DNA of 64,000 nucleotides from Streptomyces solicavernae (GTDB lineage: Bacteria > Actinomycetota > Actinomycetes > Streptomycetales > Streptomycetaceae). The stretch lies in NCBI RefSeq assembly GCF_029968095.1, contig NZ_JASCIR010000011.1, forward strand, positions 62,001 through 126,000, given 5' to 3'. The notes below the pieces were generated by a model. The model was given only the letters and a program-made list of their open reading frames with translations. It did no database searches and was not told where the DNA came from. Every line of letters starts with the position of its first letter. Positions within the stretch are counted from its first letter, which is position 1. The position numbers and the translations under genes are program-made. Positions 54,715 to 61,919 of the stretch are shown one piece after another.

Positions 54715-55089
54715 CCCCCGCCCCGAAGACCGCCCATGGGGCGTGCACCCTGACCCTCGGGGAGGCGCCCCGCCCCCTGCCCCACCTCGACCTCCCGGCC
54801 CGACAGCTTCGCCGCCACCCCGTCCCGTGTCACGGAAGGTTCGCAGCCCGCAGCCCGCAGCCCGCAGCCCGCAGCCCGCAGCCCGCAGCCCGCAGCCCGC
54901 AGCCCGCAGCTGCAGGTCGACCGGCATGCCGTCCGGCAGCCGGGCCGAGAACTCCCTCGCCTCCGCCACCTTCGGCTCCCGCACCTTCCGCAGCCCCGTC
55001 GCCTCCTGCCGCTCGCCCGCCCCGGGCAGGCGGCCGACCAGCCGGATGTCGTCCACGCCGACCTTCACCTGCGCGAGAAGCGAGCGGAC
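54715..55089. other. Gap with a coding-like fragment and heptamer repeats
   Basis: The minus strand from about 55068 down to 54912 reads as plausible protein (VGVDDIRLVGRLPGAG ... ARLPDGMPVDLQL) and then runs into heptamer repeats. It may be the remnant of a secreted or lipid-binding domain gene. I cannot name it with confidence. Confidence 0.35.
54843..54909 (+). repeat. 7-bp tandem repeat (GCAGCCC)9
   Basis: Nine perfect copies of GCAGCCC (54843-54905) plus a partial copy. The unit is not a multiple of 3, and any frame through it would shift with each copy change. Confidence 0.95.
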
Positions 55090-55836
55090 TCAGCCGCGTT
55101 CACGCAGGTACGCGTCCAACTCCGCGGCGCCGCTGAGCATCGCCCGGCCGCGGGCGGACAGGCGGCCGTGCCAGTCCGACAGGGCGCCCTCCAGCGGGGC
55201 CAGCCCGCCGACCGACCGCACCTGGGCGATCAGCGGGGCGATCTGCTCCAACAGGTAACCCCCGCGCCGGAGTTGGTGGACGAGCAGGGCGTCCCGTACG
55301 TCGTCCTCGTCGTACACCCGGTACCCGGTCCGGGGGTCGCGGCGCGGGCGGAGGAGCCCGGCGTGCTCCCACTTGCGGAGCGTCGCGGGCCGGATGCCGA
55401 GCCGGCCCGCCAGCGGGCCGATGAACGTGCCGCCGGGGGTGCCGCCGGGTGTGTCGCAGGGCGTGGACCGGTCGCGCGTCGTCGTGGGCTCCAGGTCGCG
55501 CAATGCGTTCTCCACGGCCCGCAAGGTCCGCCGGTCGTCGAGGAGTTGGGCGTGGCTCTCGTCGATCAGGCGGTACGCCTCGCCGTCCGCACCCGCGTTC
55601 ACCGCCCGCAGAACCGACGCGGCCGTGGCGTGCCCATGGCCGGGCAGCAGCGCGAGGAACGCGCGCAAGGCGCTCGCGTGCAGCGGGGTGTACGCGCGGT
55701 AGCCGGCGGCGGTGCGGTCCGCGGGCGGGAGGATGCCGGCCTCCTCGTAGTTCCGTACCGCCTGCGTGGACAGACCGTTCCCGCGCGCCAGATCCACCGG
55801 CCGCAGCCGCACTCGGGTTTGAAGGTTCGACGCCAT
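55090..55836 (-). CDS. TioE-type regulator (tandem MerR domains)
   Basis: 248 residues. It has two MerR-like winged-helix segments: RPVDLARGNGLSTQAVRNYE near the N-terminus and FIGPLAGRLGIRPATLRKWE in the middle. A helical region with the ESHAQLLDDRRTLRAVE segment separates them. The double-MerR layout is that of the TioE family. It is divergent from an erythromycin esterase gene, a pairing typical of this regulator family (recalled), and a shared operator lies between. Confidence 0.88.
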   Translation of the reverse strand: MASNLQTRVRLRPVDLARGNGLSTQAVRNYEEAGILPPADRTAAGYRAYTPLHASALRAFLALLPGHGHATAASVLRAVNAGADGEAYRLIDESHAQLLDDRRTLRAVENALRDLEPTTTRDRSTPCDTPGGTPGGTFIGPLAGRLGIRPATLRKWEHAGLLRPRRDPRTGYRVYDEDDVRDALLVHQLRRGGYLLEQIAPLIAQVRSVGGLAPLEGALSDWHGRLSARGRAMLSGAAELDAYLRERG

Positions 55837-55886
55837 GACCACCGCACTCCCGCATGCTGCCGTCAGCAAAAGTCTCCACCGAAAGT

Positions 55887-55902
55887 TCAACGATACCGTT
55901 GA
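55887..55902. promoter_or_regulatory. Dyad TCAACG-ATAC-CGTTGA between tioE-like and esterase genes
   Basis: Perfect 6-bp arms with a 4-bp centre. It ends 4 nt before the esterase ATG (55907) and lies 50 nt from the TioE start. This is the likely TioE site. Confidence 0.6.
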
Positions 55903-55906
55903 TGTC

Positions 55907-57301
55907 ATGGCCACCGACAGGAAGCACAGCACCGGCAGGAAGCACAGCACCGGCAGGAAGCACAGCACCGGCAGGAAGCACAGCACCGACAGGTAGCACA
56001 CCACCGCCAGCGAGCACACCACCCTCCGCGAGCACACCACCGGCAGCGAGCACACCACCGCCAGCAAGCACATCAGCGAAGCCGCCCACGTCCTCGACGC
56101 CGCCGCCGTCCTGCGCCTGCTCCCCGCCCGGCCCCGGGTCCTCGGCCTCGGCGAACCCACGCATGGCGAGGACGCGCTGCTCGACCTGCGCAACGACCTG
56201 TTCCGGCAACTCGTCGAGCACGAGGGCTACCGCACGATCGCCCTGGAGACGGACTGCCTGCGCGGCCTGGTCGTGGACGCGTACGTCACCTCCGGCACCG
56301 GCACCCTCGACGACGCCATGGCGCACGGCTTCAGCCACGGCTGGGGCGCCTCGGCCGCCAACCGCGCACTCGTACGCTGGATGCGCGCGTACAACGTCCG
56401 GGCGGACCGCGACGGCCGCCCCGCCTCCGACCGCCTCCGCTTCGCGGGCTTCGACGGCCCCCTGGAGATCACCCACGCCGAGAGCCCCCGCCAGGCCCTC
56501 ACCGCACTGCACGCCCACCTCGCGGCGCACCTGGACGCCGCCCTCCTGCCCTGCACCGCGGCCACCCTCGACGACCTGCTCGGCGCCGACGACCGCTGGG
56601 CCGACCCCGCCGCCATGACGGACCCGGCACGCTCCGTCGGACAGTCGCCCGAGGCACGCAGGCTACGCGCGTACGCCGACGACTTGACGGTCCTGCTCGA
56701 AGCACAGGCACCCCGACTCACCGCCCTGGCCCCCGGCGAGGAACGGCACCGTGCCCACCTGCACGCGCGGACCGCGACCGGTCTGCTGCGCTACCACCAC
56801 TGGCTGGCCGACCCCTCACCCCTGCGCATGTCCCGGCTCATCGGAGTGCGGGACCACATGATGGCCGCCAGCCTCCTGGCCCTCGCCGAGCGCGGCCGGG
56901 TGCTCGTCCACGCCCAGAACGCCCACCTCCAGCGGGAGCAGAGCTCGATGCGGATGTGGGACCAGCCGCCGGTGGAGTGGTGGAGCGCCGGCGCGCTGGT
57001 GAGCGCCCGGCTCGGCGGGGAGTACGCCTTCCTGGCCACGGCCCTCGGCACCATCCGCCACCGGGGCGTGGACACCCCGCCCGCGGACACCCTCGAAGGA
57101 CTCCTGTACGACCTCCCGGACCGGCCCGCCCTCCTCGACGCCTCCCGCCTCGCCACCGCCCTCGCCGACCGCCGCCCGCAACCCCGCACGTCCCCGTGGT
57201 TCGGCTACGCCCCGCTGGACCCGGCCCACTTGGCGTCCGTCGACGGCGTCGTGTTCCTGCGGGACGTACCGGAGACTCAGCCGCGCAGCGGCGCGTTGTA
57301 G
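55907..57301 (+). pseudogene. Erythromycin esterase-family gene with in-frame amber stop in a repeat tract
   Basis: ATG 55907 opens a repetitive N-terminus (Lys-His-Ser-Thr-Gly-Arg units from a 15-bp repeat, 55910-56075). The same frame holds a TAG at 55994-55996, where other repeat copies have AAG. Beyond it the frame is open to 57301 and encodes the esterase domain: GLGEPTHGED (catalytic-region His), GYRTIALETDC, AHGFSHGWG, VLVHAQNAHLQRE. No ATG, GTG or TTG occurs in frame between the TAG and GTG 56273, and that start would drop the GEPTHGED motif. The family hydrolyses the macrolide lactone ring. Either the gene is inactivated, or it uses read-through or a non-canonical start. Confidence 0.8.
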
Positions 57302-57444
57302 CGCTCGAAGATGTCGTAGAGCTTCACGGCCCGGTCGCCGTACTCCTCCGCGCTGTCGTTGGTGCCGTTGTACCGGGTGAGGATCTGGTGGCGGGCGCCT
57401 TCGTCCCCGGCCCGCACCGCGGGGTGTCGCCGACGCTCGGTCAT
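57277..57444 (-). CDS. Small hypothetical protein, possible C-terminal remnant of a larger enzyme
   Basis: 55 codons from ATG 57444 with GGGAGGA 7 nt upstream. The last 36 residues (ILTRYNGTNDSAEEYGDRAV and following) look like a conserved helical C-terminus that includes the Arg-Tyr-Asn-Gly motif seen in some muramidase-like proteins. The first 18 residues are unlike a domain. It overlaps the esterase 3' end by 25 nt. Whether it is functional is unclear. Confidence 0.45.
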   Translation of the reverse strand: MTERRRHPAVRAGDEGARHQILTRYNGTNDSAEEYGDRAVKLYDIFERYNAPLRG

Positions 57445-57612
57445 GGCGGTCCTCCCGCGTGTCGCGCCCAGGCCGTGCAAGGGCCAGGGCGTTCGCGTAC
57501 GGGCCGGCGCGCCGTCAGTTCCGCGACTCCTGCACCGGCCCCGTTCCGATGGGTGTCGCTCGCACGAGCGTAGCGGCGCGGCCGCTGCCGCGGAACAGGT
57601 CGCGCGCCGGGC

Positions 57613-58746
57613 TCAGGAACCGCTCTTCGTCAACCCGGCCTCCGCGCACGCCGCCGCGTACTTCGGCGTGCAGATGTCCGACACCTGGAGGATGCCGTCC
57701 TCGACGACGGTGCTCTTGATGTTCTTGCGGGTCAGAGGCTCCACCACCACCGTGTGCGCCCGGATGTCCCGGTGGGTCGGGCTGTCCACGCGGTCGGAGG
57801 TCATCGCCTCGAACTCGATGTCGCGGCCCTGCGAGAGGCGTACCGCCATCTCGGCGGCCGTCGCGGCCTCCTCCGTATAGGGCTTGTACACACTCATGTA
57901 CTGATCGCCCGTCAGGATTCGCTGTACGGCGGCAAGTTCGGCGTCCTGGCCGGTGACCGGGGGCAGCGTGCCGAGGCCGGAGGACTTCAGGGCCTCGATG
58001 ATGCCGCCGGCCATGCCGTCGTTGGCGGAGTAGACCGCATCGATGTTCTCGGCGCCGAGCTCGGAGATCGCCTGCTCCATGTGCCGCTTGGCGGTCTCCG
58101 GCTTCCACCCCGCGGTGTCGTACGACTTGGCGACCGTCACCGTGAGCCCGAGCCGGCGCAGCGCACCCTTCTTCAGCTGTGCGCTGTTCGGGTCGGTCGG
58201 CGAGCCGTTGATCATCACGATCTTGCTCTTCTTCGACGCGTCGTCGCCGAGCGCGTCCAGGATCGACTTGCCCTGGACCTCGCCGACCAGGGTGTTGTCG
58301 AAGCCGATGTACGCGTCGATCGGCCCCTCCGCGAGGCGGTCGTACGCGATGACGTGGACGCCCGCCTTCTTGGCGGCCCGCACGGCGGGCGCGATGGCGT
58401 GGGCGTCCACCGGGTCCACGACGATCGTGTCCACCCGGTCGGCGACCATCGAGCGCATCTGGCCGCTCTGCCGCTTCGCGTCCCGACCGGCGTTGGCGTA
58501 CACGACCCGGCCCTTGCCGTGGGTGAGCTCCTCGACCTGCTCCTCGATGATGGGCCGGTCGAACTTTTCGTAGCGGACCGTGTCGTTCTCCGGGAGCAGC
58601 AGACCGATCGTCACGTCGTCACCCTTGCGTACGTCCGGGGTGCCGGTGCTCTCGCCTCCGGGCAGCAGCCCGGCGCAGGCCGTGAGCGTGACCAGCTGGA
58701 CGGATGCGAGGCAGGTCGCGGCCGCGCATCGCATGCGCGTGTTCAT
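57613..58746 (-). CDS. Sugar ABC transporter substrate-binding lipoprotein (XylF-like)
   Basis: 377 residues from ATG 58746 with GGGAGG upstream. The lipobox is LTACAG. The periplasmic-binding-protein fold of type I has IGLLLPENDTVRYEKFDRP, DTIVVDPVDAHAIAPAVRAA, VHVIAYDRL and DAVYSANDGMAGGIIEAL, which resembles D-xylose-binding proteins. No permease or ATPase genes are next to it, so it is an orphan binding protein. Confidence 0.88.
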   Translation of the reverse strand: MNTRMRCAAATCLASVQLVTLTACAGLLPGGESTGTPDVRKGDDVTIGLLLPENDTVRYEKFDRPIIEEQVEELTHGKGRVVYANAGRDAKRQSGQMRSMVADRVDTIVVDPVDAHAIAPAVRAAKKAGVHVIAYDRLAEGPIDAYIGFDNTLVGEVQGKSILDALGDDASKKSKIVMINGSPTDPNSAQLKKGALRRLGLTVTVAKSYDTAGWKPETAKRHMEQAISELGAENIDAVYSANDGMAGGIIEALKSSGLGTLPPVTGQDAELAAVQRILTGDQYMSVYKPYTEEAATAAEMAVRLSQGRDIEFEAMTSDRVDSPTHRDIRAHTVVVEPLTRKNIKSTVVEDGILQVSDICTPKYAAACAEAGLTKSGS

Positions 58747-58909
58747 GTGGGTGCCTCCCTGGCACGACCGCGACGGTGCGGCCGAATGGAGGGCAGCAAA
58801 CTCGGTCACTCCACCCGAGTCAAGAGGTGAAGCCACAACGCAATCGAACTGGGTTCGAGCCTTCGCCGGGTGAAAGCGCGGCCCCCGGTGCGGGCCGGTG
58901 CGGGCGCTG

Positions 58910-59422
58910 CTACGGCTGCGGTCGTGCCGACGCCCGCAAGCGCGCCCGGAGTTCGGTGGCCGGCTCGCCCAGGATGATCGCGCTGAGGACGAATTCCAGC
59001 ATCAGCAGGTCGTACGCGTCGCTCAGCGGCTTGTAGTGCTGCCGGTCGCCCTCGACCACCGCGGCGACGATCCGCAGCCCGCCCTCGGGGGCGGGCCCGA
59101 AGGTCGCCTCGTAGATGCCGCGCCCGGTCCAACTGCGGTGCAGGAACAGGGTGTTGCCCTCGGCGAAGGCATTCCACCGCTCATCCATCGACCAGGCGTG
59201 ACGCCCGCGGCGGATCCGCTCCCACTCGGCCTCCGTCCACACCCGCCCGGGCAGCGGCGACAGCGGCCTTGGTTCGATGATCGGGCGGAGGCGCCGGAAC
59301 GCGTCGCGGGTGAGGGGCGCGGGCGGGGCGTCGCCGGAGCCGGAACCGGAGCCGGAGCGGGAGCCGGAGTCGGTGTCCGCGTGGGGATCGGGGCGGGGAA
59401 CGGGGCGGGGGTCGGTGGTCAC
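58910..59422 (-). CDS. Conserved hypothetical protein
   Basis: About 170 residues from GTG 59422. The start is uncertain because the N-terminal 50 residues are low-complexity Pro/Gly/Ser/Asp. The rest has a well-formed globular sequence: WTEAEWERIRRGRHAWSMDE, GNTLFLHRSWTGRGIYEATF and AYDLLMLEFVLSAIILGEPA. It resembles short cytosolic proteins common in Streptomyces. No function is known to me. Confidence 0.75.
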   Translation of the reverse strand: MTTDPRPVPRPDPHADTDSGSRSGSGSGSGDAPPAPLTRDAFRRLRPIIEPRPLSPLPGRVWTEAEWERIRRGRHAWSMDERWNAFAEGNTLFLHRSWTGRGIYEATFGPAPEGGLRIVAAVVEGDRQHYKPLSDAYDLLMLEFVLSAIILGEPATELRARLRASARPQP

Positions 59423-59537
59423 GGCGTCGATCCTAGGCAGGCGCAACGCGGCGGTCCCGGCCTCCCCGCCCTCGTACGGAGGCAGGAAGACCGGGACCGG
59501 GACCTGGACCGGGACTGGGACCGGGCGTCGCGCAGGT

Positions 59538-60554
59538 TCAGCGCGAGACGGGGATCGAGGGGCGCTCGCCCTCGGAGTCCGCCTTCTCGCCGCCCCGCAG
59601 CCACACCGTGCGCTGCGGGAACGGCATTTCGATGCCGGCCGCGTCCAGGGCTTCCTTGGCGCGGCGGCGCAGCTCGCGCGTGACACCCCACTGCTTGAGC
59701 GGGGCGGTCTTCACGACCAGGCGTACGACGACGCCGTCCGGGCTCAGCGACTGCACACCCCAGACCGACGGGTCCTCAAGGAGGACACCCTCGTACTCCT
59801 TGTCCTCCCGCAGGGCGAGGCCGGTCTCCTCCAGGACGTCGAAGACCTTCTCCAGGTTGGAGTCGTAGGCCACGGACACGTCGAGGACCGCGCGGGCCCA
59901 CTCCTGGCTGTCGTTGCGGACCCGCATGATCTCGCCGTTGCGGATGTGCCACAGGCCGCCGTTGAGGTCGCGGATCTGCGTGAGGCGCAGGCCGACGTGC
60001 TCGACCTCGCCGACGGCCTCGCCCAGGTCGACCGAGTCGCCCACGCCGTACTGGTCCTCGACCATGATCAGCATGCCCGCCAGGTAGTCCGCGACGAGGC
60101 TCTGCGCACCGAAACCGATCGCCAGACCGACCACACCGGCGCTGGCGAGCAGCGGGCCGAGGGCGATGCCGATCTGGTCGAGGACCATGGCCAGGCCCAT
60201 CACGGCGATGACGATGGTCACGATGCTGCTCAGCACCGAGCCGATCGTGCGGGCCCGCTGCTCGCGGCGCTCGTCCGCGCGGGACGCGTCCCGCTGCAGC
60301 ACCGCGGGGCCGCGGGTGGAGCGGCGGGGCTCGTCGCCCCGCCCGGCGCCGTTGTTCAGGACCCGCTCCACGACGCGGGTGATGGCTCGCCGGGCGAGCG
60401 CACGGACCAGCATCGCCCCCAGCACGATCAGCAGGATGCGCAACGGCACGCCCACCAGGGTGCCGAGGTTGTCCTTCAGCCAATCCGGGGCGGCGATCGC
60501 CGGGTTGTCGTTGCTGCTCAGGAGGTACGACGCGGACGCGTCGACGGATGGCAC
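59538..60554 (-). CDS. Small-conductance mechanosensitive channel (MscS family)
   Basis: 338 residues with three membrane helices. The pore helix has LASAGVVGLAIGFGAQSLVADYLAG, cited by its core AIGFGAQSLV, then the beta domain (EDQYGVGDSVDLGEAVGEVEHVGLR) and a C-terminal domain. It opens under membrane tension to release solutes on osmotic downshift. There is no operon partner. Confidence 0.92.
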   Translation of the reverse strand: MPSVDASASYLLSSNDNPAIAAPDWLKDNLGTLVGVPLRILLIVLGAMLVRALARRAITRVVERVLNNGAGRGDEPRRSTRGPAVLQRDASRADERREQRARTIGSVLSSIVTIVIAVMGLAMVLDQIGIALGPLLASAGVVGLAIGFGAQSLVADYLAGMLIMVEDQYGVGDSVDLGEAVGEVEHVGLRLTQIRDLNGGLWHIRNGEIMRVRNDSQEWARAVLDVSVAYDSNLEKVFDVLEETGLALREDKEYEGVLLEDPSVWGVQSLSPDGVVVRLVVKTAPLKQWGVTRELRRRAKEALDAAGIEMPFPQRTVWLRGGEKADSEGERPSIPVSR

Positions 60555-60682
60555 GGGGGGACTCCGTTCGATCGGTGGCTGCAGTACTAGCTAGGGGCCC
60601 GAACCTATTTATGGGCTCCCGTCGAGGTCAAAAAAGTGTAGAGAGCGCGCACGGGCCGCGTGAACGCATCACGGACCGGACG

Positions 60683-60745
60683 AACGGGGGCGGGCCAGAT
60701 GCACGGGGGCGGGCCGGGCGAATGGGGGCGGGCCGGGCGAACGCG
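60683..60745 (+). repeat. Imperfect tandem repeats of GGGGGCGGGCCGGGCGAA
   Basis: Three to four imperfect copies in the gap between the MscS gene and the ArsR-SRPBCC gene. No gene is seen. Confidence 0.65.
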
Positions 60746-60798
60746 GGGCGGGCGGGCTCCCGCAGGCCGTGGGGATTTGAGTCAACCCTCCGAGCGCG

Positions 60799-60835
60799 AT
60801 ATTCCTTGACAGGAATATTCGTGCAGGTGAATACT
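60799..60835 (+). promoter_or_regulatory. Promoter with overlapping dyads for a leaderless ArsR-type gene
   Basis: TTGACA (60806-60811) and AATACT (60830-60835) are spaced by 18 bp, putting the transcription start at or next to ATG 60843. ATATTCC-TTGACA-GGAATAT (60799-60818) is a perfect 7-bp-arm dyad around the -35. AATATTC...GAATACT (60814-60835) is a second, imperfect one reaching the -10. Two repressor sites therefore cover the whole promoter. Confidence 0.75.
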
Positions 60836-60842
60836 CGTGCCC

Positions 60843-61667
60843 ATGGACGCACTCCTCTCCGCCCTGGCCGACCCCGTCCGCTGGCGGCTCGTGGGCCTGC
60901 TCGCCGAGCGGCCCCGTTCCGTCGGGGTCCTCGCCCAGCTCGCCGAGGCGCGGCAACCCCAGACCACCAAGCACCTCCAGACCCTGGAGCGGGCCGGCCT
61001 CGTCACCGCGCAGCGCACCGGCCAGCGCCGCATCTACACCCTCCGCTCCGCGCCGCTGACCGAACTCGCCGAAGCCCTGACCCGGCTCGCCGACGGCGTG
61101 GACCAGGGCGGCGGTGCACACGAGACGTACGAGCGCCACGGGCGCACCCTCGACGTGGAACGCGCCGCGGCGGACCGGCAGGGCTGGGCGGACGGCCGTA
61201 CCTTCGACTTCCACCGCCCGCTGGCCGGGAGCCCCGGACGGGTCTGGCGCCACCTCACCGAGCCAGACCTGCTCCGCCGCTGGTGGGCGCCGGACGACCT
61301 GAGGGTGTCCGAGCTGGTCTTCGAGGCGAGGCCGGGCGGCCGGGTCGTCCTGGAGTACCGGGACGCCGGGGACGCGGACGGCACCGACCTGGTCGCCGGG
61401 CGCGGAGCGGGCGTCGTCGAGGAGGTCCGCCCCGGCGAGCGCCTCGCCTACCGGCTCTCCCCGCGCCTGCCCGACGGCTCCGTCGCCTTCACCGCCCACG
61501 TCGAACACGCCCTCAGGCCCACCGGGGCCGGGGCCGGAACCGACCTGAACGTGCGCTACCGCATCACCGACAGCACGGTCGACTCCGACTTCGTCGCGGG
61601 CATCGAACTCGGCTTCGGCCAGAGCCTCGACAAGCTGGCCGCGATCCTCGCCACGGACACCCCCTAG
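60843..61667 (+). CDS. ArsR-type regulator fused to an SRPBCC (AHSA1-like) domain
   Basis: 274 residues. The N-terminal winged helix is LLSALADPVRWRLVGLLAE and ARQPQTTKHLQTLERAGLV. From about residue 120 an AHSA1/START-like ligand pocket domain follows (TFDFHRPLAGSPGRVWRHLT ... LRRWWAPDDL). Such fusions probably sense a hydrophobic ligand and repress their own promoter. ATG 60843 coincides with the predicted transcription start, so translation is likely leaderless. GTG 60837 is an alternative. Confidence 0.88.
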   Translation: MDALLSALADPVRWRLVGLLAERPRSVGVLAQLAEARQPQTTKHLQTLERAGLVTAQRTGQRRIYTLRSAPLTELAEALTRLADGVDQGGGAHETYERHGRTLDVERAAADRQGWADGRTFDFHRPLAGSPGRVWRHLTEPDLLRRWWAPDDLRVSELVFEARPGGRVVLEYRDAGDADGTDLVAGRGAGVVEEVRPGERLAYRLSPRLPDGSVAFTAHVEHALRPTGAGAGTDLNVRYRITDSTVDSDFVAGIELGFGQSLDKLAAILATDTP

Positions 61668-61919
61668 CTGTCTCCAGCTGCCCCCTAGCCTCGGCGACAC
61701 CGTCCGGCTGACCGTCGACACCGAGCGCGACGACAACCCTCGCATCGGCCTCCCGGTGACCCGGCTCCGTCGCCTCCGCGCGGCCGCCGAACACGACCTG
61801 CTCGCCTTCCACGGTCTCGCCGCGGCCTGGTGCACCGCCCAACTCCCCGAACTCGCACCGGAGTTGACCGGTGCGCTGGCCCGCGCCCTGGCCGTCGGGA
61901 CGGCGGGCCCCGGCGGCTC
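61668..61919 (+). other. Coding-like fragment between convergent genes
   Basis: A plus-strand frame without a start codon reads from about 61690 (LGDTVRLTVDTERDDNPRIG ...) to a TAG at 61921. It has plausible protein composition and may be the 3' remnant of a gene. I do not recognise the family. Confidence 0.3.

Noticed and set aside
53995..54909. Direct repeats that might suggest a CRISPR array
   Set aside because: The repeats are contiguous (7 bp or 15-18 bp) with no unique spacers, and no cas genes are near.
55854..56618. Plus-strand Pro/Ser/Thr-rich frame overlapping the esterase
   Set aside because: Shifted-frame reading of the 15-bp repeats and the esterase. The esterase motifs are in the other frame.
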